From assembly GCA_024114885.1 (NCBI GenBank), contig CP099429.1:1364001-1428000 (forward strand): a stretch of 64,000 nt of DNA, given 5' to 3'. This DNA is from Septoria linicola. Taxonomy: Eukaryota; Ascomycota; Dothideomycetes; Mycosphaerellales; Mycosphaerellaceae. Below, in pieces: positions 45,483-57,264 of the stretch (positions are counted from its first letter, which is position 1; each line of letters begins with the position of its first letter). The position numbers were made by a program, and so were the translations under genes. The notes below the pieces were generated by a model, which was not told where the DNA came from, ran no database searches, and worked only from the letters and a program-made list of their open reading frames with translations.

Positions 45483-47814
45483 TGCGAATCACTAGTATAT
45501 CGTCGTGCAGCAGTGATAGAGCAAACGGCAGGAATAAAACTGTTGCCCAGCTTGAGGAAAGTGCTTGGTGTCTCTAGGCTCCGTTAGAGCTAGCCACCAT
45601 CTGTTATATCAAGACTTGGAGAAAGTATGTTCTTGCTTCTCCGGTCAACCAGTGCTCTGACCAAAGCCTCTACAAAGCAGTAGATCCGCGGATCAACAGT
45701 TTACGAGGATTTAGCGGAACGTGGAGTTCGTCTCTGGGCTGTCCAGTGGCGGGCGGCATGCACAGGCGTGATGTGGAGTGCTCTGGCCAATGTCGAACGT
45801 TGAAATGCCGCTGATAAGGACGATCTATTGCTGGGTAGTCGTCTGCACACTGCAGGGCTATCCAACTTCTCATATTTCAGTGCAACAACGTGAAGCCTCG
45901 TGGTCGATTGGGCGGTTTTGGCGTCTTCTAGATTGTGGTCTTTAGTGGCAGAGACTCGAGTTACGAAGACTTGAGCTTATCAAGCCTTCCAGATGACTGC
46001 TTCAAGCATTTATGTCGTATTTGACTTTGAGACTGGGCAAGCCTTCGTGACTTACATACTCACGTCTTCTCGATCGGTGCATACTGACGAGCACTTGCCT
46101 GTTCAAGCTTTCTTCAATCGCGTGCCGGCAACGTGTCGAGCGAATCAGGGCAACCAGTACCACGAGGACGGAGACACGAAACGGGGACCCCATTGCGTTG
46201 AGAGAGCCAGCAACAGATCATCGTCATACGGCAGCCAACATCTCAGCAGATGGCTGCGTGAGGTTCGCAAGCCAGCCAACGCTTGCATGTGCCTTATCAG
46301 CTGTGGTAGGAAGTCTGGAAGCTAATCCCGTTTCGATGGCCAGACCCTAGCTGTGAGAGATAAGGCTCAAACACATGCGTTCTGATTGCTGAGAGTCTCC
46401 AGATCTTATAGATAGGTCTGTATTGCGCACATCTCCGCGGTAGACTTGCTCTTCACTGTTGATACACTGATATCGCATTTTCGTGTGGCGTTGCGATCTC
46501 GTTTGCGCGCTGACATGACTTGAGTGGAAAGGTCGAGCCTTCCAATCTGCTTTGCGCGGATCACTCGCGGACAAAGTTGCGCTGTAGTCGTGTGCACCAC
46601 AACATGGCTGCGCAAGGCTGATCGAGGCCAGCAACTGTTCTGTAAGGTCTTTCGTGGTACCGGGTCGAGCACGATGTGGTCAGACACAGCACAGACGAGA
46701 ACCTTGACGCGCTTGTGTTCAGCCAATCAGAGACTGCTGACTCCTTAGGTAGAATAAGCCGGTCGCCTCCCTGTCATCAGCGCAATCCTCCTTCCAGCTC
46801 CATCGAGTATGAGTTGTCTACTGACCTTTTCGATGGCTCGCTGGTCTAAGGACTGATGCCTATCATCTCTAGTCAGTCCGTATGGCACTAACGTAACCGA
46901 GACACGTCCTACAAGCACATAAAGAACAGCCTCAGGAAAGTGCCAGGTATCCTCGACACAAAAGGGCTTCGTCACGCTCACTTTTGGATCTTGCATTGCG
47001 AAGCTTGTTCTTACCCATTGTCAGTCAGCAAATGAGGATGCGAGTCTATAACGGGATCATTGCCACACCATCAATGTCGCTATGCACTGCGCTTTTGTCC
47101 CAGAAATGAGCCCGTACTATAACCCCTGGTAGCACGATCCGCTTCTTCGTTACGCTGGCTGGGCAACCTCTTGGATTGAGCGAAAGATTCACTAGGCCGC
47201 TGCCATCGAGACCGCTACATTCGACATTGTTGTGGGACCGAGATCGTCTATGCCGATGATGCAAGCTTGATGAAAACCCGGCTTGCTGGACTCTGCTTGT
47301 GGACTGAAGCAAGCCGCTCAAGGGCGAAGGGCGTTAACGGCTTGCTTAGCATCCGCCAGGCTCGAGTGCCATTGCACGGGACGGTCTGGTGTATGAATCT
47401 GCCGCATGCATCGGAAGAGCTGCACAGCAAGTTTGCAAGAAGCCGCTTAGGTTGTAATGGACGAGCGATTGTCGGCCTTACTCAATTACTTGCAGCTTGC
47501 CTTCTCAGGAAACGCCACTGTGTCGCCAACCTTGACGACCCCCTTGTCATCCAGACTTGACAGGCATGAGTCTGATTGAAGATCATGGCATGACTCGAGG
47601 AGCTTCAACTGACGTTCTCACAGTCAGCACTAACGAGATTTTCTCGAATTTGATTAATTAAGTCAATCGAAAATTTCGGCACCGCGGTTCTCTACGGAGC
47701 GATACAAGATCTAGATCGCTCTATGCTTATTACCTGCACGTAGTCGCTCGAATAGACCAGGTACCCTTAATGTAGAAATGCTTTAATATGTTCGTATCTA
47801 GTTTGTATACGAGA
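45483..47814. other. Gene-poor flank before the RIP block
   Basis: 2.3 kb with no supported gene. Frames up to 124 codons (for example 45993-46325) lack family resemblance. Base composition is normal, with CA and TG frequent, until about 47,815, where they disappear within tens of bases. Confidence 0.55.
45514..45982. promoter_or_regulatory. HGATAR (AreA-type) sites upstream of the nitrate transporter
   Basis: TGATAG 45514-45519, TGATAA 45812-45817 and inverted TTATCA 45977-45982 lie 32, 330 and 495 bp from the start. AreA/NIT2 GATA factors bind HGATAR in fungi. Short motifs occur by chance, so weak evidence. Confidence 0.35.
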
Positions 47815-48250
47815 CGACCTATATTAACCTATTATATATAGACATTTTAGGTAAATAAGTTAGTCTATAATAGAGTATATCGCCGTTAATAACTACTTTC
47901 GAGATAGGCTACCTCTCTCTAAACTATTTCCTATATTAAAGTCTTAGATAATAATAACTTATTACTAGAATAACTATAATAATATAGAAAAGATTCTATA
48001 TAGTCCTATATTTATATAAGAGCTTATTAATCGACTTCTATTTCGTAACCTATCTTAAAGTTAAGTTCGCTAAAGAACTCGTTAGAGGCTACTATATTCT
48101 AATTATAATAGTAAAGTCTAATTCTCTATCGCTAGTAAGGTTAATCTCGTTAATAAATCTAGCTATATTAATAAAAGAGTTCTAAAGATATTTAGAGGAC
48201 GTTCTAGAAACGATAAGCGATTACGTAACTAGGTATAATATAGGAAGAAA
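47815..48250. repeat. Heavily RIP-mutated remnant of unknown element
   Basis: About 435 bp with almost no CA or TG and high TA. One frame on the plus strand stays open over some 60 codons (TYLKVKFAKELVRGYYILII.., stops only TAG) and ends where the outer Copia LTR begins. It looks like coding remains of another element or a duplicated gene, but I cannot identify it. Confidence 0.45.
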
Positions 48251-48527
48251 TATTAAAAGTAGAGAGCGTATTATATACTATATAATATTAAGGAGGGTAT
48301 AGCGTAGTAAAGAAGAATAGAGGATTAATCTTAAACTAACTTATATATATAGTATAGTAGTAATATACTAGGAACTAAATATAAAGTTAATTAAGTTAGT
48401 TATCTAAGAAGAGAAGAGAGAGAAGCAAGATATACTTCTTACTAAGCCTTAGGTAGATACCTTAGGTATCTAGAACTATACTTAAATTACTATATCTAGA
48501 CTAACTATCTAGAATATACTCTTAATA
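48251..48527 (-). repeat. 3' LTR of outer Copia
   Basis: About 278-bp LTR. Same sequence as the LTRs at 50961-51238 and 56982-57259, apart from RIP-type transitions. Confidence 0.87.
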
Positions 48528-49115
48528 CTCCTACTTATACTATATAGTTAGATCTTTTAATAGATTATCTATAGTACTTAAATACTAGTCCTAATCTTAA
48601 TTAGTTATTAAGTACTTACTTTTTAGACTAATAACTAGATAGTACTAACTATTAATCTAATAAAACTTTCTATACTACTATCTCCTATAAAAAGGTAAAA
48701 GAAATACCTTCTATAAGATCTTCCTCCTCTCTTATATAGAAGTAGATTATTTAGAATATAGACTATCTAGTAAGTTATCTCTATCCTTTCTTATAGCTAA
48801 TTCTAATAGCTCCCTAGATACCTTATAGTCTAGTCCTATACTTAGTTATATTCTATATAGCTTCTTAGTTTCCTATAAGCCTTTAGGGTATACTATTCTT
48901 AGCTATAGGAATCTTATATTAAGCTAGGAAGTAGAGTAACTATATACTAGTACTAGAGATAATAGCTACTATAGAGGAGGTCTTTAATATTAACTAGTAC
49001 TTAGCCTTAGAGAGTATCTAGTTTAGCTAGGTACTATATAGTAATATTATAGTTAGTAATAGATCTAATATTAGTAAGAGTATTTAGGACTTTATAAAGT
49101 CTAACTAAGAAGGAG
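48251..49115 (-). mobile_element. Outer Copia element, 3' part (LTR plus internal end)
   Basis: Matches the inner Copia (50961-51825) without net length change, but with further G-to-A and C-to-T differences. The LTR is 48251-48527 (starts TA where the relative has TG). The element is interrupted at 49115 by the Gypsy and resumes at 62080. The element reads on the minus strand. The 5 bases left of it are AGAAA, the expected target duplication. Confidence 0.88.
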
Positions 49116-49286
49116 TATAAGAGCTAGGTAAAGTTAAAGGTTAGATACGCCTTAGGCTCGTAGGCTTAGCGCACGGTATAATTATAGTACGCGTATATAT
49201 CCGAAAGGAGGCAAGAATTAGTCTTACGATATCCTAATAGTCTTATTAGGAGGGCGCTCTATATATTACTATATATCTTTTTTATA
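49116..49286 (+). repeat. 5' LTR of Gypsy
   Basis: 171 bp, TATAAGAGCTAGG..TCTTTTTTATA. Pair with 61909-62079 (also 171 bp). The ends TA..TA fit TG..CA after RIP. Confidence 0.9.
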
Positions 49287-49439
49287 ATTCTAATTCTTCT
49301 CTTTCTAAGAGTAGTAATCTATAGAGGCCTATAGCTCCTCGACGTAACGTAGGTATAGCGCCGCTAGGGCTCGTAATAGGCGAAGTAGACGATTAAGGTA
49401 ATCCTATAGAAGCTAACGAGGTTTAGGAGTAGGAGTCTA

Positions 49440-50470
49440 CTAGTATAATCGAAGATAGTACGTACGTAGAGCGTATACAGCTTAAGGCTAAGAACTAGGA
49501 ACTACGTCGTCGCTTAGAGGTACGCGCTCTATAACGAGAGAATAATCGGCTCCTTATAGAGTTAGAATCTCTATCCTCGAGTACTCCTAGTACTCTTAAT
49601 ATTAGTGATCCTAAAGACGACGCTACCGCTAGTATTACAAGTAGTATACTCTACGATAGCGCGTTATATACGCGATATAAAGGTTCTAAAGTTAGAGAAC
49701 CTCGTACCTTCTAGAGCGAGATAGTTCGAGAGGCGAGAGAGTTTATTCGTAGCCTCGAAGTAATCTTTCTTAATAGTCTATAAGAGTTTATTATAGAGGA
49801 TTCGAAGGTCCTATATAGTATTATATAGCTCGTAGGCGAGGCGTAAGAGACCTAGTATAACGAACACTCTAAGGTAATACCTCTAGACTATACTTAGACT
49901 AAGTTTAAGCGCTTTATCTATAACGTTATTAGGGATTAGGCGAATCGTACGATCCTTATAATAGTCGAGTACGAGAAGGCCTAATAGAGTAAGGGCTAAG
50001 AGGTACGCTAGTTCGCTATAGAGCTAGGCTACTTAGAGTCTTAACTAGGTAACTATACTAAAGCGTAGCTAGTACGCTAGCTCCTCGTAAAGTTAAAGCT
50101 AGCGCTTCGACGAGAGATTATTAAGAATTATACCGTACCTAATAAGCGCGCTAATTTAGTTACGTTAGTAAGGCGCCTAGAGTAAGCCGATAGGGTAATC
50201 CCTATACGGCATAACTAGGGCGGAAGCTAGAGTAATAGAGACCGCGAGCGCGATACGTACTCGAAGCGTAAGCGCGTAGGAAGCGACGCTCTTACGCGTA
50301 GACGCGACGATAGTCTAGAAGGGAATAGTACGCGTCGCTCTAGCGATAAAGGTTCTACTCGCTCTATTATAGGCTATAAGTATTTAGAATACTATAGCTA
50401 TAAGTAGAAAAGGTATATTAGTACTAATTCTGTCTACTCTAACCGAAGCGCCTAAGACGATAGTAAGAAG
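49440..50470 (+). pseudogene. Gypsy gag remnant
   Basis: Plus-strand reading with TAG stops at likely Trp/Gln sites. A coiled-coil-like ERIQLKAKN..ELRRRLEVRAL..RENNRLL is followed by a capsid-like part (VREPRTF..EIVREAREFIRSLEVIF). Near 50,380-50,450 a zinc-knuckle-like YKYLEYYSYK..KRYIST stands where CxxC..GH..C is expected; the Tyr residues fit Cys (TGT) turned to TAT by RIP. Confidence 0.7.
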
Positions 50471-50955
50471 CTGTTAGTACGTAAGGTTACTATAGAGACG
50501 CTAAAAAAAGAGAAGATATTAGAGAAGGACTACGATCTCTAGATACCGAACTTAGTAGCGATATATACCTTCCTATATAAGTCGTAAATACGACTTACCT
50601 AGAGGGCGTAGTCGAGGCGTAGAATAGGCTTAAGCCGGCCTAATTCCTCTTTAACGATACCGCTAATATTAACGTAGTATTAAGATCCTTTATCTTATAA
50701 TATAGTATTACGATTCGAACTAATACTACCCTACCCCTAGCTACTTTATTTACTAGAGAATTAGGGCATTATTATAGTATATACTATATACGCGTATAGC
50801 TCGTAGACTCTATAGGAGTAGAGCGTATAGTAGACGTAATCTTTTATATCTACGATATACTAACCCCTAATATAATCTTAGGTCGGCTATAGAGGCGTAC
50901 TTATCGTATACGAGTCGATAGTAGCTCGGATAAGTAGACCTATAGCGATATCTTT

Positions 50956-50960
50956 AAAAA
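50956..50960. repeat. Target-site duplication AAAAA (left) of inner Copia
   Basis: AAAAA directly before TGTTAAAAG; the right copy is at 57260-57264 directly after CTTAACA. A poly-A site is a weak signature on its own, but both flanks join into one Gypsy reading frame. Confidence 0.8.
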
Positions 50961-51238
50961 TGTTAAAAGTAGAGGGCGTTTATAGATACTATATAATGTT
51001 AAGGAGGGTATAGCGTAGTAAAGAAGAATAGGGGATTAATCTTGAACTGACTTATATATATAGTATAGTAGTAATATGCTAGGAACTAAATATAAAGTTA
51101 ATTAAGTTAGTTATCTAAGAAGAGAAGAAAGAGAAGTAAGATATACCTCTTACTAAGCCTTAGGTAGATGCCTTAGGTATCTAGAACTATGCTTAGAAGT
51201 CTATATCTAGACTAACTATCTAGGATACATTCTTAACA
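50961..51238 (-). repeat. 3' LTR of inner Copia
   Basis: 278 bp, TGTTAAAAGT..TTCTTAACA; identical in length to the 5' LTR. Confidence 0.92.
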
Positions 51239-52249
51239 CTCCTACTCATGCTATATAGTTAGATCTTTTAATAGATTATCTATAGTACTCAAATACTAGT
51301 CTTAATCTTAATTAGTTATCAAGTACTTGCTTTTTAGACTAATAACTAGACAGTACTAACTATTAATCTAATAAACTTTCTATACTACTATCTCTTACAA
51401 AAAGGTAAAAGAAATGCCTTCTATAAGATCTTCCTCCTCTCTTATATAGGAGTAGATTATTTAGGACATAGACTATCTAGTAAGTTACCCCTATCCTTTC
51501 TTATAGCTAATTCTAATAGCTCCCTAGATTCCTTATAGCCTAGTCCCCTACTTAGTTATATTCTATATAGCTTCTTAGTTCCCTAATAGTCTTTAGGGTA
51601 TACTATTCTTAGCTATAGGGATCTTGTATTAAGCTAGAGAGTAGAGTAACTATATACTAGTAGAGGAGATAATAGCTACTATAGAGGAGGTCTTTAATAT
51701 TAACTAGTACTTGGCCTTAGGGGGTGTCTAGTTCAGCTAGGTACTATATAGTAATATTATAGTTAGTAACAGGTCTAATATTAGTAAGGGCATTTAGGAC
51801 TTTATAAAGTCTAACTAAGGAGGAGTCAAGTAACTAAAATCTTTCTTTTAGACTCCTCTTAGTTCAACTCTAAGGCTTGGAGTTATCTTTTATATATCTC
51901 TTATATAAGGTAGAGCTACCTTATAAACTCCTAAAACTATAGTCTATTCTTTAGCTTAGTGAGACTATCTACTACTATCTCTTTTATGTTTATATATTCT
52001 ATAGAGATAAGTCTGTTCCACTAGAGCTTTCTTATAGTATTGTATAAGATATTAATATATTTAGACTTATTATAAATATATAAGTCCTTAACTAGAGTAA
52101 GGGCAGCTTAGTTATTACCTTTTAGCTAAATTGGCCTGATTCTAGTAACAGTTTCCTAGTTACTAAGGATCCTTAGTTAGTAAGAATATTCTCCTACTAA
52201 CTCTAGGTATCCAAGCTCTCTTAAAAGAGCACTAAGGAACTATAACTGT

Positions 52250-55200
52250 TTTATATATATATCTATAGCTATATATTTAGCTTCTATTATAGATATAGCT
52301 ACAGATTTCTACTTCTTACTTATCTAGGAGATTAGTACACTATAAAGGAAGAAGACATATCTAAGGATTAAGACTCTGTTAGTCTTGTCTATTATATAGT
52401 TAGAGTCTATATATCTAGTAAGAAAGCCTTGACTATTCCTTAAGTATCTTAGACTAAGGTCTAGGTTTGATCTTAGGTATCTAGTTAGCTTCTTTAGAGC
52501 CTTTATATGTCCTACTATTAGATTACTAATATAGGAGCTTAATCTTCTAAGGGTAAATGAAATGTCTAGTCTTGTAATAGTTATAAGCTATATCTATATT
52601 CTAATAATAGATTAGTACTTCTATTTGTTATACCTTTTATTATTTAGTCTAGTAGGCTTTAGACTTTCATAGCTGTCTATTAGTAAAAGAGTTAGTAATA
52701 TAGTCTCTTAACCTATTCCTATCTTAGCTAGGTTCTCTTAGATATAGTGCTTCTAGTCAAGTTTTAGCTAGCCTTACTGTCTGTTTCTTATTAGTCTTAT
52801 TCCAAGAATCTTGTCTAGTTCTCTAAGATCTTTGATCTTAAAGACCTTACTAAGTTAGTCTTTAAACTAGAGGACATCTTCTAGTCTCTCTATAGTAATA
52901 AGTATATTATTAATATAGATTAGGATTATTAGGTCTTTCCTTTTCTTGTAGATTAGAAGATATAGGTCTACTTCTAATTATCTAAATCCTATTCCTTTTA
53001 GCTTTGACATATATAGCTAATTCTAGTCTCTTATAGCTTACTTTAGCCTATAGAGACTCCTTAGAACTTATAAGACTATACTAGTTAGTAGGTTAATACC
53101 TAGTAGTAGGATTATATAGATGTCCTTATATAGGGTGCTCTCTATAAATACATTGTTCATATCTACTTAGTATAGAACTAGGTCCTTCTTATAGACTATA
53201 GCTATGAATCCTCTTAGAGTATCCTACCTAACTATAGAGGCAAAAGTCTCTATATAGTCTACTCTATACTTTTAAGAGAACCCTCTTATAACTAGTCTTG
53301 CCTTAAACTTTTTAATAGCTCTACTAAGCTTTCTCTTAATATTAAAGACCTATCTTAAGGTAACTAGGTTAGCCCCTTTTAGTAAGACTACTATAGTCTA
53401 GGTGTTATTACTTACAAGTGCATCTAGCTCCTTCTAAATAGCTTCTTACTAGAGATAACCCTACTTAGGATTACTTACTACTTCCTTATAGTTCCTTAGG
53501 ATTAGAACCTCCTATTTGTATATTCCTACTTCTTTAGTAGCTAAGAATATAATCTCTTTAACTTCCTCTAAGAATTCTAGGTCCTATAGGATACCTAGAT
53601 TAATAGAGCTTATAGCTAAGAAGAAAGCCTAATACTCTAGGAGCATTTCTTTGTCTAGCTAACTATTCTAATCTAGCTTAAGCCTAATTAGCTTCAGCTT
53701 CTAGTTAAATCTATTAAGTTCTTAGGATACTTTCCTCTTTCTAAGGGTTTATCTTAAAGCTATCTACTCCTAATCTACCTCTATAGTTTCTTAGGTAGAA
53801 TTCTTAGATTCTTTCTTAACTTTCTCTTAGTCTAGGAATTTTCTATACTCTCCTATATCTTCTAGTAGAGGTAGAAGTTATATAAAGAGTTTCTTTCCTT
53901 CCTAAACCTATACTAATAGCTAAGAGAGAGGAGGCTTCTACTAGCCTAGACTAGGAGCACCTAAGGTACTCCTACTAGCTTATAGAGTAGGCTAGCTAAT
54001 AGTTCTTAGCCTTCTAATAGGTCTTCTTTCTAGAGCTAAACTAGGGAGATTCTTAATCTTAATATTTAAGTCTAATTCTCTACCTAGCTTATCTTTAAAG
54101 AAGATTATATTAGTATACTACTTAATAGCCTTTATATCTAGCTCCTAGAACTTCTATACCTTTACTATATTATTATAGTATCTAATAAATATAGTATCCT
54201 TTCCTCTATTTATTAGTTTGTTACTCCTTACCTACTAAGGCTATACTCTTATATCTATATATACTATAGCTCTATATCCCTATACCTTAAGGTAGGAGAC
54301 TATTAGTTTGATCCTATTAAAAGCTTTATTAGGTAAGAGCTTGAATCCCTTAATATTAGGTCTATTTAGAAGCTTGTTCCTTATATATACCTGTGCTTTA
54401 AAGGCTTCTAGCTAAAACTTAATAGGTATCTTGCTTTCTTTAAGTATTGCTCTAATAGAGGCCTCTAATGTTTAGATAGACCTCTTAACTACTCTATTCT
54501 AGAGTGAATTATAGGCCTTAGTTAGCTTAAGAGTGATTCTAAAGTCCTTCTCCTACTATTTAATTAAAGTAGTAATCTCTCTAGCATTGTTAGCCCTTAT
54601 AGACTTAAGGAGTACTACTAACTACCTTTCTACCTTAATCCTCTAGTTCTAAAGAGTAGTTAGTATATCTAATCTAGCCTTAAGTAGAAATACCTATTTC
54701 TTTCTTAAGAAGTTATTAATAATCTTAAGCTACTATATAAAACCTTTTACTAATAATAGTAATAGTCTATAGATATCTACTAATATAAGGGCTAATCTTT
54801 CAGGTCTTCTCTTAATAGACTTACCTAGGTGTTTCTTTATCTTACCTATTATATAGATCCTATACTTATACTCTTCCTAGTTAGGAATTAGAATTCTTTT
54901 CTTTAGGTTAGTAACTTTATAAAGGTTTGAGAGTAACCCTCTTCTAAAGTGTGTAAATCTTCTATACTATAGCTTCTACTATTTCAGATCCTTCTCTAAT
55001 AGGGTAGTATAGGCATTATTAACCTCTATAGGATTATATAGTAAGTAATATAACTTTTCCTATAGGAGAGGTAATATCTTACTAACAAATAGAACACCTC
55101 TAACTAGCTTGGTCTTTATAACTATTTGGCTATCTAGGGAGGTGAGAGTGAAATCAGGCTTCTAGACTCTAAATTGCTTACTAAACTAATCTTATAATAT

Positions 55201-56900
55201 AAGATTTACTCCAAGATTAGGAACAAATAGTACCCTATTAAGTAGAACTTCTCCTCCTAAGATTCCCTTTATCTATACTAGTCTAGAGTAGGTTATATAG
55301 AGGTATCCTCCTCCTACCTTGATCTATACTTTCTTCCTTAGTAGCTTTACTAATCTGAAGAAGGATAGTTAGTTAGTTATATAGGATAAGGTATAGGAAT
55401 CTAAGAGCTATTCTTAGAGTAACAACTTGCCTTTAGCCTTAATTATAGAATAGGCCAACTTATCTTAGTTATTATCTTCTAATAGGGAATTATTATTACT
55501 TCTAGAACTAGAGTAAGTTCTAGAATTAGAACTAGAACTAGACTCCTAGGCTAAAAATCCTTTCTTTAGAAGCTTTCTAGACTTTTCTATCCTTTAAAGC
55601 TACTTGCCTATTTTCTAGATAACCTTCTTTAGCTTATTATATAATAATAACTTATAGATAGCTTTCTTAATATATCTAGTATTCCTTAGTAAAGGAGATC
55701 TTCTAACTCTCTCTCTAAGGAATAATCCCTAAGGGTCCTTCTAGTTCTTAGTACTGTTTCTCTACTAGGACAGTTTCTTAATAGTAGAGAGGTTAGGACA
55801 ATCCTTTAACTAGTACTTCCCTTTCTTATAGAGCTAGTATATTAGTAGGGACTTTCCTTAGTAGGGCTACCTAGAATAGAATATAGCTAGACCTATATCT
55901 ATCTTATCTAGATTATCTCTTACCTCTTAGGACTTAAGTAGAAGGAGAACAGTATCTATATCTAAGGATAGTTAGGTTATAATAGTATCCTTAGCTGCTT
56001 AGTATAATATAGGTAGGGACTATAGGAGATGTTTTAGCCTTTTCTCTTAGCTCTAGTAGTAGGCTTCCTAAGGATTAATCTTAGTAATCCTCTTACTTAG
56101 GCCTCTAAGGTGTCTCTATACTTCCTTAATTATCTTATTAGGTAATATCCTAAATATAATAAACTGCTTAATTAGACCTATAGTATAGGACTTTAGGACT
56201 CTATTATACTTATTCTAGAGAATCACCTATATCTTAGCTACTAGTATAGTAATATACTATATCTCTAGCTCTATCTTATTATCTTTACTAATACTGTATC
56301 TGATACTAAACCTGTATACTATATTATCTTTTAAGAAGTGTTGATTCTAAGTAATATATATCTAAAGACTAGTGTCCTACTAAACTATATATAGGTTCCC
56401 TCTAATAATTAGTTAGCTAATTGCCTAGAACTGGTCCTTTCCTTCTAGCTTGTCTGTCTATAGCTTGAACTATCTCTTCTAGTTAGTTCTGTCTAGGATT
56501 AGAATCCTTTAGCTCTTCTTGTCCTCTTAGTCTATTATAGAAATAGGTGAATAGAATAAATAATTAGTAGAATACTTTAGACTAGCTAAGGATTCTAGAG
56601 AAGGGTAATTTCTTATAGTAGAGAGACTAGCTCTAAGGGATAGAGATTCCTCGTATTTAGGAAATTACTAAGACTTAGATCTTTCTCTCTTAGTAGAGTT
56701 TCTATTACTAGGTAGTAGGAAGGCTAAGTGGCCTCTTCTAACTCTAGTAATACTAGGTGCAATAGTAGAGAACTAGGTAGGTATTAATAAAGCAGAAATA
56801 TACTACTGTCTTATAGAGATCTTTACTAACTTATATACTACTAGGTGCAAACTAGCTTCGTTAGTAATATAGTTAGGGAAACTTCTAGGCCCTAAATGTT
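52250..56900 (-). pseudogene. Copia gag-pol remnant
   Basis: Minus-strand fragments readable through stops: zinc knuckle YKKGKY..LKDCP (~55.8 kb), integrase SIRANNAREI (54,574-54,597) where RTDNxxE is expected, RT LIILIYINNILIT (YINN at 52,906-52,917 for YVDD), RNase H ISKK.KSVAIS..EAKY (52,277-52,330) for SKKQKSVALSSTEAEY. The Asp-to-Asn changes are TG-to-TA transitions. Confidence 0.8.
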
Positions 56901-56969
56901 TTCTATAAACTATAAGGGATATAAGTAACCTATACTAATATAGGTTACTCCTATTTAGTACACAAACCC

Positions 56970-56981
56970 GGGCTTATAACC
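56970..56981 (-). promoter_or_regulatory. Copia primer-binding site (half-tRNA iMet type)
   Basis: The plus strand reads GGGCTTATAACC directly abutting the LTR. Fungal initiator tRNA-Met has GGGCTCATAACC in its anticodon arm; the single difference is CA to TA. The minus strand is therefore complementary to the tRNA half, as in Drosophila copia. Confidence 0.6.
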
Positions 56982-57259
56982 TATTAAAAGTGGAGAGCGT
57001 TTATAGATACTATACAATGTTAAGGAGGGTATAGCGTAGTAAAGAAGAATAGGGGATTAATCTTGAACTGACTTATATATATAGTATAGTAGTAATATAC
57101 TAGGAACTAAATATAAAGTTAATTAAGTTAGTTATCTAAGAAGAGAAGAAAGAGAAGCAAGATATACCTCTTGCTAAGCCTTAGGTAGATGCCTTAGGTA
57201 TCTAGAACTATACTTAGAAGTCTATATCTAGACTAACTATCTAGGATACATTCTTAACA
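56982..57259 (-). repeat. 5' LTR of inner Copia
   Basis: 278 bp, differs from the 3' LTR mainly by transitions (for example TG to TA at the first bases and AGTAG/AGTGG). Confidence 0.92.
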
Positions 57260-57264
57260 AAAAA

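Larger units (their letters stand above)
50961..57259 (-). mobile_element. Inner Ty1/Copia element, complete structure
   Basis: 6,299 bp with 278-bp LTRs at both ends (TG..CA on the less mutated copy), 5-bp AAAAA duplication, inserted between protease and RT of the Gypsy. Order on the minus strand from the right: gag with zinc-knuckle remnant (~55.8 kb), integrase (~54-55 kb), RT (~52.9 kb), RNase H (~52.3 kb), the Copia order. GAGTAGGAG on the minus strand just before the left LTR is a likely polypurine tract. RIP is milder than in the outer copy (CA and TG still occur), but stops and catalytic changes make it dead. Confidence 0.92.
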
